A stretch of 64,000 nt of DNA from Mesocentrotus franciscanus (GCA_037976565.1 CP137672.1:24211134-24275133), one strand, 5' to 3'. Positions 12,401 to 48,987 are shown, numbered from the stretch's first letter. Made by a program: numbers and translations. The notes: a model not told the origin generated them from the sequence alone.

Positions 12401-14272
12401 CATGTTCTCACTCTTATAGGAATGCTTTAATGTAGTTCTGTCCAGATGTGTCTTTTAGTCTGATTTGTTTTTCTTTCATTATTATCTTTAAAATTATTTT
12501 TATTACTTGAAATTTGTAAAAATCGCATCTCAAATGTTGATTTATAGCAAGAAGAGGAGTTTTCATTGATACGTTTAATGCAGTTACATTCTCCATTTAT
12601 GATATTATGAAGGTATATTTCCTTTTAAACTTCTACGATATGTAAGAATCACAAACAAGTAATGCATATATTAATGTTCTGAAGTAGCAATGAATATATT
12701 AACCTTTCATCAAAAAATTCCTCCATCCTTTTATCATCCACTCAGACTCAGGTCCTTGGAGAGACCCTGCAAACCGCCACGACCTCCAGACCATCGAGGA
12801 GACCGGGGCCCAACATCCTACCACCTACAGGAACCCACCCCCACCCAATGGCCCAGCCAACGTGGGCGGTAGCCATAGCAATGTCAGCCTCCGCAAGCCC
12901 CTCAGCAAACCCGTCTCCACTGCCAATACCGCAGCTACAGGGTACAGCAACAAGACTAAGAAGAATGCATGGTCTGGTGCAGGGGGAAATGGGACTGGAG
13001 GAGGTGGAGTAGGAGGGGGAGGAGTAGGAGGCAGTCAGTCGAGTAAGACTGCTACAGGTAAGGAAAGAGACATCTCTAGTTGGCGTGCTACAAACATGTC
13101 CCTTTGGGGCAACTAAAATCATGTAGCTAGGCAAGAATAGTATTTCAACCATCCTATACTTTTTTGAAGAATTTAAGAAAATTATGAACTTATAGTGGAA
13201 TTAGTTTCTGTTTTGTACTCTCTAGGTCATTTCAAATTCTTTAGGTAGGCATGGGGTTCATTTAGTTTGATTTAGAATTTTCCCTCATAAGTCTCTTCTC
13301 TAACTTCTTTCACTGGTTTTGCATTGCTATGAGGAAACTAAACTATTCCTTGAATTATTAATAATCTTACAAATGCCTTTTTCAGTTTTACTTAGGGTCA
13401 TCCCATAACTCCCCATAATTTCCCTTCAAACAATCATGCTTTGTCACCTCCTAACTGACAAAGTCTTGAAATAAATTCACATAAATGGCCCACAAATACA
13501 CAACTCTTGTTCACTTCCAACTTCCTTATACAGCAGCAAGCAGCGTACCTATCAACAACATCCCCAAGACACCTGCCGTTACACCACCAGTAGTCAAGTA
13601 CAAGCCTCAAGGCAGTAACAAGATGTTAGCAGCAGCAACCAACAACTTAGATATCAACTACAAAGGACCAAACTCTGGTAAGTCAGGAGGGAATTCTGCA
13701 GTCATGCTCATGTGCAGCTCTTCTTCAAGCTATTCAATTGTCTTATTCTCTTTTCGTTTGACAGTAAAAAAGTTTGTGAGAATATAATATTTTAATTAGA
13801 TACTTTTATTTTGGTGTGATACATTTTTTCCTATTATGCTCCAACTTGAAATGTCTCTGGTATCATTGCCATGAATAAAACACTTTGTTTAGTATTTGAA
13901 GTATTTAAAATGACAGGTAGAGATGATTTTGAAGTATCTTTTAGTTGCATTTCTATGCCAATATTTATTATTCTAAGTGTGATTATAATTTCCAGACATT
14001 TGCAGTTGGCTGGGAGTACTTTTAAACAAAGAATCTAAGTAAGAGTTAAAAGAACAAACATGAAATTTGTTATAAGATAGTTAAAAAGTTGTGTGATTGC
14101 GGGAAAATATAATGTGTCTCTGTATTTCGTCTTTTCTTTTGTAGATTCATTGAAGGATCTGAACCAGAAGTTAAGAGAAGAGCTTCAAGCGTTAGATGGC
14201 GAAATAGAGTACATGAAATATGTGAATAAGAACAAACCAAATGCCCCTGCAGGGAAGGGAAAGAGGAGGTAG
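3401..14272 (+). CDS. KIF12: Kinesin-like protein KIF12, 5'-partial (13 exons in window)
   Basis: Microtubule motor of the KIF12 type. Exons: 3401-3535, 3969-4060, 4633-4783, 6955-7073, 7535-7639, 8474-8814, 9333-9512, 10135-10356 (or ending at 10205), 10761-11025, 11427-11677, 12746-13057, 13534-13677, 14145-14272; about 800 residues, stop TAG at 14270-14272. The motor part shows [15 protein letters not shown], switch I (NEHSSRSH), switch II ([10 protein letters not shown]), [35 protein letters not shown] and [14 protein letters not shown]. The last is followed by charged heptad segments in exons 8474 and 9333, a Ser/Pro/Gly-rich tail with a GGGV run, and a final short coiled coil ending in a basic KGKRR. 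Identity rests on remembered similarity to human KIF12 ([24 protein letters not shown]). The motor start is outside the window. A base appears missing near 3423, and exons 10135 and 10761 need either two more missing bases or a shorter splice. The gene lies tail-to-head with CPD. Confidence 0.87.
3884..3956. repeat. CTGT/CT microsatellite
   Basis: A run of CTGT units turns into a CT dinucleotide run just before the acceptor of the exon at 3969. It therefore forms the polypyrimidine tract of that splice site. Similar CT runs lie at 11930-12003 and 33043-33086; the latter is also just upstream of an acceptor (CPD exon 33100). Confidence 0.85.
4286..4592 (+). mobile_element. tRNA-derived SINE, near full length
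   Basis: The head carries tRNA-like promoter boxes: an A-box-like stretch near GTGGTCCAGTGAATAAG and a B box GGGTTCAAATC. The body contains TGCTATACAAGAAC and the tail is an ATT/TTA microsatellite. Fragments sharing the 3' part occur at 41690-41765 (+), 41945-42100 (-) and 43535-43760 (-). It sits in the KIF12 intron between 4060 and 4633. Confidence 0.8.
4852..5040. mobile_element. MITE family B, short copy (189 bp)
   Basis: The two ends are TTAAAGGGGAAGTCCACC and its exact reverse complement. The interior repeats the arm sequence AGTTTGAGCAAAAC...AGAAAGTTATGA seen in the larger relative at 50152-50925. It is non-coding and lies in the KIF12 intron 4784-6954. Confidence 0.85.
5570..6080. 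repeat. Two-copy tandem repeat of about 254 bp
   Basis: The segments about 5570-5823 and 5824-6080 align along their length (TCAACAATTG..., GGTTAACAAAGACT, TACATGCAGTCAA, CTTTAGGTAGAATAC), with some substitutions and small indels. Both copies are non-coding and intronic in KIF12. No terminal inverted repeats were seen, so this looks like a local tandem duplication. Confidence 0.85.
6420..6600 (+). mobile_element. LINE 3' tail fragment with GAATCT repeats
   Basis: The segment ends in AATAAAATCTGAATCTGAAT, a short hexamer repeat typical of 3' ends of CR1/L2-type non-LTR retrotransposons. No coding remnant is attached. The class assignment is inference from the tail only. Confidence 0.45.
7145..7440. 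repeat. AAAT/AATG-type AT-rich microsatellite
   Basis: Long runs of AAAT and related tetranucleotides (AATA, GAATG) fill about 300 bases between KIF12 exons 6955-7073 and 7535-7639. Apparent open frames across it are low-complexity Tyr/Leu/Ile/Phe strings and are not genes. Confidence 0.9.
7741..8149. mobile_element. MITE with CATACCTGCCAAC ends (about 409 bp)
   Basis: It begins CATACCTGCCAAC and ends GTTGGCAGGTATG, a 13-base perfect inverted terminal repeat. The interior includes a GC-rich block CAGCTGGGGTCTGTGCCCCC. No transposase frame is present. It lies in the KIF12 intron 7640-8473. Confidence 0.8.
8995..9295. repeat. ATC/GAT trinucleotide-rich tract
   Basis: The first half is rich in ATC and the second half in GATGAT on the same strand, so the two halves can pair as an imperfect hairpin. 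It lies immediately upstream of the KIF12 exon at 9333. Confidence 0.8.
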
Positions 14273-15747
14273 CCCCATTGGGCATTTCAATGAGCATTGT
14301 CTGAGACGGTGCTCAAATCTTCCCTAGATGTGATGTAAAGGTTGAGCCTATACGAATATGCTGCAAGCTATGAAGAAGAGGTCACATTCTAGAATGCCTG
14401 AGCTGGGAAAGGAACGAGAAGATAGCACTCGAGAGAGCATTTCTGAGACTGTACACAGATCTTCTCTAGATATGATGTGAAGGTTTAAGCTATAACCTAT
14501 ATGCTGCACGCCATGAAGAAGAGGTCACATTCTAAAATGCCTGAAATGGGAAGGAACGAGAAGATAGCACTCAAGAGAGCATTGTCTGATACTGTACTCA
14601 AATCTTCTCTAGATATGCTTGGGAGGATGGAAGAATGTTGTGTCATATTGTCATGAGATTGTATTATGTTATAGATGTGATACAGAACTGTCGGGATGGT
14701 GTTGCAGAACTTGTCTAGAACAATGTTGAAATTAAATTGCCATTCAGTAACCATGTTTCCACTGAAACTTTTTCAATTGAAAGAAAAGGATGCAGAGTTC
14801 AGCCTTGGGGTGGAATATCATCAGCCAACAGCAAATGTAACAAGGGCAAAGGATATTCCATTTCAAACCAAGTTTAGTTGTTGGACACCAAGGAAAAGTA
14901 AGAATAGGAAAGTGAGCAAAGGCGGGAAAAATAAGGCAGTACACTGATTATAATAGGACCCAGTGTGCTACAGCATCTACTATCACAGCAGCATTACACG
15001 TAATAGTCCGGACATGAAGAGACGTTAACTTGTGATCTCTGTTTTCGTAATGGGCCTGTTCCATTGAAATAGAGACAATAAGCATTTGTCTGTTGAGAGC
15101 CAGAAGGGCGATATCTCTATTTTAAAGTTCATAAGTCAACAGCGTTGTGGCTCCTAACAGACAAAGTGTGGTAGTTCATTGTATTCATGTGATTTAATAC
15201 ACATATCAGATTTTGTGCCTGCTTGTGAAAGTTTATAGATGAACTTTGGGATTGGTATTTCATGTCACCTGTGTTTTTGTTTTGTTTTTGTTTTTGAAGT
15301 ATTCAGTATACCTGCCTCACTTCTATTGCTAAATAATTCCATGGACTATCCCTGGTTATTTGGAATACAAAAAAAAAGCAGATTATAGATAGTATGAGTT
15401 CTGGTAAAGATGAAAAATAATTTAAGAGCTTTTTTATTCTTTGTAGGTCAGTTTGGAAGAATATATACCATAGTAGAGATGTCTCCTGAAAAGAAATACT
15501 CTCCAAATGCCCTTATATTTGAAATATGAAGAGAAATATACCTGAAATGTTTGGACCAAACTTTCATGCTTGTGTGTGTAGTCCCATATACACATTTGTT
15601 TGTGCAGTGCATGTGACTTCATCAAGACTCAGTCAATTTCATAGCATTTTGAGAATTCCAATACCTCATAAAATTCTTATCTACTTCTTAATTGAACTTT
15701 TCCCATTGCTTCCAGAGAGTTTCTTTCACAAAAACAGTTACAATAAA
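14273..15747 (+). other. Probable KIF12 3' UTR
   Basis: No further coding exon follows the TAG stop. The first 350 bases contain a tandem repeat (separate entry). A candidate AATAAA polyadenylation signal is at 15742-15747, where a dispersed repeat also begins. The extent of the UTR is inferred and could be shorter. Confidence 0.4.
14289..14627 (+). repeat. Tandem repeat of about 145-150 bp, 2.3 copies, after the KIF12 stop
   Basis: The block GAAGAAGAGGTCACATTCTA, followed by AATGCCTGA, GAACGAGAAGATAGCACTC and AGAGAGCATT, occurs twice. The CTGTACTCA/AATCTTCTCTAGATATG block that follows it occurs three times. The repeat starts about 17 bases after the stop codon, so it is expected in the mature mRNA. 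Confidence 0.85.
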
Positions 15748-15850
15748 TTATGTACATAAGTGTTAGGGGACTGCAAACTTGCGATTCATATGGGAGGACT
15801 TGCGATTGATTCGGATCAATCGCAGCTCTGTTCAAGACAGGGCCCAGAAC
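15742..15850 (+). mobile_element. Dispersed repeat (GACTTGCGATTGATTCGG family), fragment
   Basis: GACTGCAAACTTGCGATT, GGAGGACTTGCGATTGATTC and GACAGGGCCCAG match the element at 61680-61851 in the same orientation. That copy has a partly inverted GGCCCTGTC...GACGGGGCCC at its ends, suggesting a MITE. This copy looks truncated on the left. Confidence 0.7.
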
Positions 15851-16229
15851 TCAACTTTATTGTTAGTGAATGAAGCAGCCTTGCCTCCTCAAATTGGCAC
15901 CAGTCTTTTTTGTTGTATGAAATGGGTTACTGGTATGGTAATTTTTTCCTCGCTGAATATGATTTTTATGTGTGCAATGCTATCTTGTTGAAAAAACCGT
16001 CCAGTGTAGAACCAGAATTGAGGAACACCAAAATGTGCTGTGCGCATTTAGTTTTTTATAATTTGAAGTAACTTTACGCTTTCTGTTTTGTTTTGTCATG
16101 TGTTATGCTGTGCATTGTAGAATTATTGTTATCATTCAAACTTGTGCTTTTCTCTGAAATCGGCAGTAGATTTATTGTATAGTTCCGTCTAACATTGCTT
16201 CATAAATTCCACAGGTGGAATGTACATTA

Positions 16230-16729
16230 NNNNNNNNNNNNNNNNNNNNNNNNNNNNNNNNNNNNNNNNNNNNNNNNNNNNNNNNNNNNNNNNNNNNNNN
16301 NNNNNNNNNNNNNNNNNNNNNNNNNNNNNNNNNNNNNNNNNNNNNNNNNNNNNNNNNNNNNNNNNNNNNNNNNNNNNNNNNNNNNNNNNNNNNNNNNNNN
16401 NNNNNNNNNNNNNNNNNNNNNNNNNNNNNNNNNNNNNNNNNNNNNNNNNNNNNNNNNNNNNNNNNNNNNNNNNNNNNNNNNNNNNNNNNNNNNNNNNNNN
16501 NNNNNNNNNNNNNNNNNNNNNNNNNNNNNNNNNNNNNNNNNNNNNNNNNNNNNNNNNNNNNNNNNNNNNNNNNNNNNNNNNNNNNNNNNNNNNNNNNNNN
16601 NNNNNNNNNNNNNNNNNNNNNNNNNNNNNNNNNNNNNNNNNNNNNNNNNNNNNNNNNNNNNNNNNNNNNNNNNNNNNNNNNNNNNNNNNNNNNNNNNNNN
16701 NNNNNNNNNNNNNNNNNNNNNNNNNNNNN
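16230..16729. other. Assembly gap (500 N)
   Basis: Exactly 500 undetermined bases. The round number suggests a placeholder or a coarse estimate. It lies between the KIF12 3' end and the first CPD exon seen, so the CPD promoter, signal-peptide exon and possibly more coding sequence may fall in it. Confidence 0.98.
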
Positions 16730-16985
16730 AACTCCAAACCATCTAATAATCGACATAGTCTTTGCCATCTGATTGTCAACATCTGCTAGTATTCAGGTGC
16801 AACAAATAACAGCTCATTGCTTTACAGGCTCTAATGCCCCTTTTCCATGTATTATGGTATCATGCTTTTGAATTCTACTTGTTTTATTTTAATATTTTTG
16901 TTCAACTGTAGAAGAAGAAAACATACCCCTAAAAAATGTTAAATTGAATATGTTTCACTGCTCTTTCTTTCCCTATTCCATCCAG

Positions 16986-41094
<24,109 letters not shown>

Positions 41095-41689
41095 TAGTAA
41101 CTACTTAAAATCCTTTTATATTCTCATAGAAGTACTCTTTTATTTTTCAGCTGGATATAAATGATTTTGACTGCAAGTGTGTAAATTATTGCATAAAGAG
41201 AAGTTATTTTCTTTTATAATGCCTATTGTTTTCTTTCAAGAAGAGCAGTTGAATATAGCTGGGATTCAATGAAACATGTAACCATATGATTGTACCAAGA
41301 TGTTTCATGTTTGTGCTGGAACTAATGGAATCATTTTTTAAATAAATATGATAGATCAGCCATGTACATTTAAGCAAGCCGGTGAATATAGAGGTACTTC
41401 AAACTTAGAATCATGAAAACTATTTCTACTCATGAATTCCAGTCTTCTGTCAAGGTATGGTAAAAGTATGTATAAATTGATAAAGAAATATTAATGCAAT
41501 GCCCTTTGAATGCACAATATGTCAGTATTTGTTCAAATTCAAGGAATTTGAGTATGGTCTTACCCAAAGTTCTTTGGGGTTATTCCTTTCTTTTTCTTCC
41601 TTTTTTCAAAATCAAAAGATTTTTGAAACGCATTGTAGAAAGCTGTCTATCCATTTGTTTTGCGACTTGATAATCGGGTAATAATCAGG

Positions 41690-41765
41690 AGCGCCAGGAG
41701 TGTCGCGTCTGACAGATATGAGCGCTATACAAGAACCCAATATTATTATTATTATTATGATTATT
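41690..41765 (+). mobile_element. SINE 3' end fragment
   Basis: GAGCGCTATACAAGAACC followed by an ATT microsatellite matches the 3' end of the SINE at 4286-4592. Antisense relatives follow at 41945-42100 and 43535-43760, so three fragments of the family lie within 2 kb downstream of CPD. Confidence 0.7.
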
Positions 41766-41769
41766 ATTT

Positions 41770-41895
41770 CACCATGTAACTAATATGTACATATATGTCT
41801 TCAGTATTGTGTACGTTATACAGGGCCCCAAAGTATAACAGTATTTTAACTACTGAGGGGGCTTCCTGCTGAAATAATACCAAATGAATAAATGT
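41770..41895 (+). mobile_element. LINE-tail-like repeat, copy 1
   Basis: TAACTAATATGTACAT, CAGGGC, AAGTATAACAGTATTT and AACTACTGA followed by GAAATAATA and an AAAT-type tail match 52446-52580 in the same orientation. The shared simple-repeat tail suggests the 3' end of a non-LTR element. No coding part is present. Confidence 0.6.
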
Positions 41896-41944
41896 ATTAT
41901 CACATGCTATTGTTTGGAAGTAGATGCCCATACATGGTGCTACA

Positions 41945-42100
41945 TAAAAGATAATAATAATAATGATAATAGTAGGTTCTTGTATAGCGCTCATGTCTGT
42001 CAAACTTGACACTCCTGGCTGGCACTCCACAATTATTACCCCAGCTTTAGCATGGCTGCCACTGGCTCTCTATAGCATTTCAAGGAAATAATTCCTACCA
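41945..42100 (-). mobile_element. SINE fragment, antisense
   Basis: The reverse complement contains GAGCGCTATACAAGAACC with an ATT-rich tail, plus the upstream GGAATTATTTCC block seen in the SINE at 4286-4592. The head with tRNA boxes is missing. Confidence 0.65.
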
Positions 42101-45100
42101 GATACAATGGGATATTATTCTGTTTTTTAGTGATAGCAGGTAATGGATATTGTATTGTGATAATCTATTCTGTGAATGATGAAAAATTACAGGCTGCTCT
42201 TTATGTGCCAAGTCACTGTTTGCTTTTCTCTGTTTGTAAAGGGTAAAATTATTTATGATATAAAATGATTGACATGAATATGCAGTATGATCAGTCAAAA
42301 GCCTGAAAACTGCCATCCCTGATTGAGGTCATGTTGCTTTGAACTATTACCATATCTTACCTGTGATGAATAACATGTACAGTAGAACATCATTACAAAG
42401 AACACCCTTATAGCAAAATCTGTTGTAACAAGGTGGTTTTGCAGGTCTAACTTCATTGTAGCCACTTGTTTTTAAGCTGTGATATAACACAATTTTTGTT
42501 ATGACAGGTTAATTTCTTTTGTTCTATTAAGGAGTATGACATAATGAGGTTTCGCTGTATTATTTTAATCGTATGGGATAAATTGTTACCCTTTTTTTTT
42601 GTTTCTTTCATTGACATACATGTACATCTATGCTTTAGCTTAGCCAGAGCATTAGATTGCATGAATACAGTATATGTTTGTTTGTAATAACACAAAGGCA
42701 GATAAGTCTATATCATACAAAATTTGATTTTAGGCATGGTTTTACAGTTTCGGTGGTTTCCAGACATTTTGAAACGTCTGAAAACACACTCATTTGAAGA
42801 AATGGCTATAATTATTTTAATTTGATTATTTATCTACATACATGTGAAGCATATGTTTTATGAAAGTCAGTTTTACACGCCTGATTTTTATGACGCCCAA
42901 ACTTTGGTCATTTTTGTGTCATTCCATTTGTATAGGGTGTTTATTCACATTTAAACATATATCAGCTTATTCAGTGTCACTTCTTATATGAAGGCCTTGT
43001 AATTTTTTTTTTTTTTGCATTGTTTTTTGCCTTTTAGGATGTGCTGTAAACACTGAGCAAATGCATTGTTTTCCATCAATCTGTTTTCCATCAATTTCAA
43101 GAAATCTCACCTTTTATTTTGCACCTTGTAATTTTCAGTGTCTTCAATTTTCCCAATTTTTGGCCAAAGAACAATATTTGTATAAACAAGCCTATATATT
43201 TCATGTACTTCAGCTACAAAAAATTGATTTGTTCTCAATTTCGGAGAGAGATATGTAGATTAAAGTAGGGTTAGTCTAAGGTTTTGGGTCACTTGATGAA
43301 TAATATGGTGAAACATGAATTAATATCAAATGTATTGTTGCTTCGTGCGATTATCAGATATACAAAAATCTTGAACGTGTTTGGTGACGTTTTGCCCAAT
43401 AGTACATTTAATTTTTGTCTGTTCATGATTGGATGTGCCCTTGGTCTATAAAGGATGTAGTGTGAAAATTCCATGCTTAGATGTGCATCATATTTAGCTT
43501 CAGAATTAAAAAGGTCACAATTGTTTCAAATGTATAATAACAATAATAATGATATTAATGTTGGCTTCTTGTGTAGCGCTCATATCCGCCACGCAGTGAT
43601 ACTCTTGGCGCTCCAACACTATTACCCCTGTCATAGTGGCGCGGCCAAATATTTAGCACTGCAGCATATCAGGTATCCATATACACCTGGGTGGAGAGTG
43701 GCAATGTAGATTAATGTCTTGCCCGAGGACGTTAGTGCTGAGCTGGAGGTGAAGTGTAGAAAAAGAATAATAATGTGTAAAGCTTCTCTAGAATTCTTGT
43801 CTGATATTCTCAAAGCAATGCAATATTATATATATAACAAATCATTATATGTGTTAAAATTTCCCATACATCTCAGCTACTTGGCAAACAAATATAAGGG
43901 TTTTTTCTGCTCTATGCACATTATATCAGGCTGATTTCATTTTTTTCTTCTTTTAATCGTCTTCCATAAAGCACAAAATTCAACTCCTTTTTATTTTTTT
44001 CTTCCATTGTTAAGAACTTTTGTTTTGCCATTTCTTAAAATTACTTCTTGCCCATTTCTAATTTGTTCTTTCTTCTGTTTGTTTTTTCTTTTAATTTTCT
44101 TGAAAATCTGTATCACATCATCTTTCTTTGTGTGCATCTTTCAGTGGTTTTCCCTTTATATTCTTTGCAATTATCTTTAAGTTGGTTATTTCTTTTCTAG
44201 CATTTTTGTCTTCACATTTTTTTCTATTATTATTGGCTTTTCCTCAATCTTCTCGTTAACATATTCTCGTTTTGTTTTGCATCCTCTGTAATATGAATCC
44301 CGTATTTCTTTCCATCTTTCTGTTTTCAATTCCAATGTTTTAAAGTTAATATTTCTCTTGCAATGATTAGACAAGTCTGTGATGATAAGTCTAAAATCGA
44401 TTTCAATGTGATGATTTTATTTGGGATGTATACTTTAATTTTTTGTTTCTTCGATTTTTTGATTATTTAGAAGACTCCATTGCATGGTGAATTATTGTAC
44501 CGCCTGTGTGTGTGTCATATCTTGCATGACTTGTAGAAACACTAGTTAGACTTACATATGTCAGTTGTACCTATCTGTATACCAAGAGAAGTCATATAGG
44601 TATTTTATGGCATATACAGACTAAAGTGATCTAATAGCGTCAAGAAACTGGAAAGGTTGTATATCAAGCACATGTACTCATAGCAGTTTAGTGTCACCTT
44701 TTAAGTGACATTTTGTGTTTTAATGTTGATCCGGGATTCTCTGAATTACCAATTGAACATAAGCAGAAAGTGCAAAATTGCTGTAAAATTTGAGTCCATT
44801 TCTGTTGAAATACATTGTGCTGTTCACGAATATGAGTGTTATGAATAATAACCATTGAAGTCTCTAAATTGGCAATGCAGTGTGAATTTTGAAGCAACTT
44901 TGTGAATGTACAAATTAGCAATTTCTTATTGAATTTAGAAGCAACTTTTTTAATGTACAAATCAGCAATTTCTTGTTGAATTTTTGTAATTTCATTTACA
45001 CTTTTTCATTCAATATCATTCTTATTATTTTAAACAATGGAAGAGTGAGAAAAAATGTATTATTGCCAATTTGAGGAGGAAAAACTGATTCATTTAGACC

Positions 45101-48100
45101 CTTAGTAAACCTTGAATGGCTATTGGTTAAGGTGACTAATGTGGGTATGTATGTAGTCCAGAATCTGGCCGATTTAATTTTGATCTCCACCACACCAACG
45201 CTATGCAACCTCCCACTACTTACTCGCTGCCAGCCTAAGATGGCGTGATCCATAAATTAGGACGCCCGGCGAAATTGTTGGCCATAGGGCTGGTGAGCGT
45301 ATGGGTTTGTTGATAACGCCATCTTCGGCACTTGAATCAAGTGTAGGGAATATAAAGAACGTATACGCTGGGACATGGTAGTGTTTTTCTTAGACCAATG
45401 TCTCATTTCCATGAGACTGAATGATTTTTTCTGTGTCTTGTGTTTCAAGTTGGAAAACCTCATAAAGTATATAATATATATTTTCAGACATTTTGCCTTT
45501 TATTTTGTCTTTCAAAGAAATTGCCTTCTCTGCTCATGTGCATCGATCAATCTGTTTCAGTTTATGAAGCAATAGAGTTAGGAGTTTCAGGAAAAATTGG
45601 TTGAAATAAATGAATGCCTTCAATATGTACCAATTATGTTTTTTGTATTATTTTTCTCTCCAACTGTAATTGCATCGTCATTCTTTAAGTGTTATGATGT
45701 ACATGAATAAATGGTTGCTAAGTGGGAATAATTTTCTTTTTAGCTCTCTACTTTTTTTTAAAAGTTCCAGTGGAAATTGGAACAGGTAAACAAAATAGTA
45801 AATTATCTAACTACATACTCGGTTTGTAACTCATGTGACCGACAGTACAGTCAACATTACTTTTATCAGTCTGTTTTGCAAAGGAGATCAATCAGCAATA
45901 TCAGTTCATTGCAGTATTTTTTCAGTAGACCAACCTTTGTAAGTAGTTCTATGGTTAGATACAGTAGAAATGTACTTATCTAGCATTCTTGAATAAACTC
46001 TCCTGTGCTCTCTTCAGATGAATTATTTCATCAAAAATCATTTACTTTATTCGTCCTTGCATGCCCCCATATTACACGTAAAGGAAGAAAATGGCAAGAG
46101 ATATTTTAGTTCTCAAGCTCGCATTGGTTTTGAGAGAATTTTGTAGCACAGAGTTCACTATCTATTTCTCACATCTCTGTACATGTCTTTGAATATTTGT
46201 TCAATATTGACTTCTATTAATCATTTATGTGTGGATAACAGGTCAAAGACCTGACATGAAGTATTATGAATTTGATATTCTGGTGGAAGATGATTTATGT
46301 AATATATTTTGAAATATACATATACATGTATTTAACAGTCATTAAATCTCAGTCCTATTACATACAAAAGTAAAATCGTGTGCCTGTGTGTTTTTGGTCT
46401 AGTCTAAACATTTTCCAAAAAATAAAACTGATACTAAACGTGGGATTTCCCAACAGAAGTAGAAAAATGTATTTACTCCAACCGTTGGGACATCTTCTGC
46501 TCTCCTGGCATGGACCTCGGAGCTGGGATACACCCAATTTTTTTTCAGGGTGTACTGTGCACCCCCTGAAAGAGTTCGGGTTGCTGTCAGTGAATTTTGA
46601 GGCGAAATGGGGGCACCAAAATGTGACCCCCAATTTTGTTTTGCTTGCTTGTCAAAAAATTTGTAAGTGAAAAGCATTCCCCAAAATGTGATTACATTTG
46701 TTTGTTTGTTTGTTTTTTTGTTTGTTTTTTTTTTTTGGGGCATTTGTGATAAACTTTGAATAAAAAAGGGCATGCCCAAAATGTGATTACCACAGCTGTC
46801 TATCCTCAGCATCCCCCATTGGGCACAAAGCAACAACACTAATTAATGCCAGGTTCCTGTCCCATGGGTGTGTTAATTACCATTACAAGTTCAGGGTTCC
46901 CAGCTATCCTGGAAATTGGGGAAAAATTGGAAAACAGGTTCCTTTTTCTAATCAGGGGAAGTGTGTATTTGTGAAAAATCAGTAAGTTGCATTGGCCTCA
47001 AAAGAAAGGACTTGGTCTCTTACAATTTTTCTAGAGTCCAAACGATGTATCTACTTCATGGTTGGCTATGGTGGCTTTTTGAAAATGTTTCAAACTGGAA
47101 ACGGGTTAAAAAATGATCTTGGCATTTTGAAACTCAATCACGGAAAATTAGGTAAAAATCAAGGAATTTTGTTTTCATGAAAACGCTGGTAACACTGCAG
47201 TTTTGTCTGCATAAAAAATACAAAAATATCTTGTACATGTTTGTTTCATGAGGGTGAAACTGGACTTTCTCATGTACAAAGCAGGCAATGATGCATAATT
47301 TTTGATTGTACAAAATATGTGAACACTTTATTCTATAAAAAGATCCTGAATGAGTATGAAATCAGAATAAAATCTTGTAACTATACACCAAGCAGACTTT
47401 ATCTTTATATCACAATCTGAAAAATAAAAATACTACAATTAAAAACTACATTTGGATCATGTTACAATTTCACTTAAAATAATTGTCTAGGATGTTCAAT
47501 TACATTCATTCTTTCTTTCTTAGACACAATACATGGTACCAATAGGTTTCATTTCATCATTTCACATGTTATGTATATATCTAAATATTGTTGATCCAGG
47601 GTGGTCCGCAAACAAAAATAATTGGAACATGGAAGGAGTCTCCAAGTATGGCCTGATGTGTGCAAAGCACGTAGTCCCTAGTGGCCGGCTCCCAGGCTCG
47701 CTTTAAGGGTCCTAAGGTTCTCGGATGCACTCTGGTACAATCTCTGCCATGTTTTGAAGCATTTTCAAACACGTTTTTATGACTAATGATTCAAGAATAT
47801 GTTTGGTTGAGAACGAATATTAACCTGTTGCTCATTTCGAACATGTACAATCAAAATTCAAACCTGTTGCTCTTACATGTTTAAACTCCTTGTGGACCAT
47901 CCTGGTTGATATCTTTATTACAACTCACTATAATGTACATTTACTTCTAATAATATCTCTTCATGAATCCCTACGTGTTATTTAACCCGTTCACTTCTGG
48001 CTGTTATGAAAACGAAGTAAACTGTATCAAAAGTAAGTAAACACACAATTTCCTACTTGGTGACTATTTCACGGCAGCAATTGTAAAGCCTCATTCGGAT

Positions 48101-48987
48101 ATTACGTGGTCAACAATGGTGTTTTTTAAAATTGTTATTAAGACTTACATGTAAGTGTAATATGCTTCACATTTCTGTTTCTCATAACAGCTCAGTGAAC
48201 ATGTGCAGGACCTTTAATTTGTTGCCAGCAGTTGCCATTTGTCATAAAGGGTTTTTTTTTAAACACCCCAAAAACAGTGGTTTACCGCATCATATCTGAA
48301 TGAAGCTTTATAGTGTAATAGGTTTGAACATTATGTACACAAATACCTAAGCTTTAAAAAGAATAATATATGTTGTAGATAACTTAAGTTAAAATAGCGA
48401 ATATCATTGTAGATTATCTCTTTGGGCCATGTAGCAGTCATCTAATTCTCAGCAACTTCTGTTAAAATGCATTGAAATACTTTCACATCCACACCTTTAA
48501 TGAACAAAGTCATTTTTAATATGTAAATTAGAAGTTACTATTATTTCAACAATTTCAAAATCTTACTCTGCCAACCACTTTTTTTCATATATTGTGATTT
48601 TTGGTCCAAAATCTTGCATTTCAGTTTTAGCAAAAACATTCTTAGGTGGAATGTTGTGTCATTTTTTTTTTTGCTCTAGGCATATGCTTTGATTAAAAAG
48701 ATTATGAAAATTATGAAATTGGTTGGATGGAGATCTCTTGTTTCTTGACATTTGAAATCAATATTTTTTATCCCTCTCATATAAAAATTGTGGAAAGGTC
48801 TAACAGTTCCTCCTCTCTTGCAATTCTGATCTGATAAGAAGAAAATATAATTTAAAACATGATACAATCTCACATTTTCAACTGTTTAACTTCATCACTA
48901 TTGCTTGATTTCTTGTACACTTATATTCTAAAAAGTTTCATTGTTCATTAAAAAAAAAGTATTTCTAAAAATGTGAAAGGATGTGGA
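42100..48987. other. Intergenic region between CPD and ZCCHC8 (convergent 3' ends)
   Basis: No protein-coding exon with similarity to anything I know was found on either strand. Contents: an antisense SINE fragment (43535-43760), a short tandem repeat (GAAGCAACTTTTTGAATGTACAAA-like, about 44887-44987), T-rich pyrimidine tracts near 44000-44300, and a repeated CCCAAAATGTGATTAC motif at about 46680 and 46775. Part of this region is expected to be the 3' UTRs of both flanking genes, but I cannot place their ends. Confidence 0.6.
43535..43760 (-). mobile_element. SINE fragment, antisense, longer copy
   Basis: In reverse complement the fragment reads from GTTAGCACTAACGTCC-like and GGGCAAGACATTAATCTACA through CACCCAGGTGTATATGG to GAGCGCTACACAAGAAGCC and an ATT-rich tail. 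The ACATTAATCTACATTGCCAC block matches the SINE at 4286-4592. The tRNA-like head is missing or decayed. Confidence 0.65.

Noticed and set aside
16172..16789. Open frames of 170-198 residues in all directions
   Set aside because: They consist of N positions in the assembly gap.
46399..46839. 146-residue open frame on the minus strand
   Set aside because: No similarity recognised; overlaps a T/G homopolymer-like tract and repeated CCCAAAATGTGATTAC motifs, so more likely repeat sequence.
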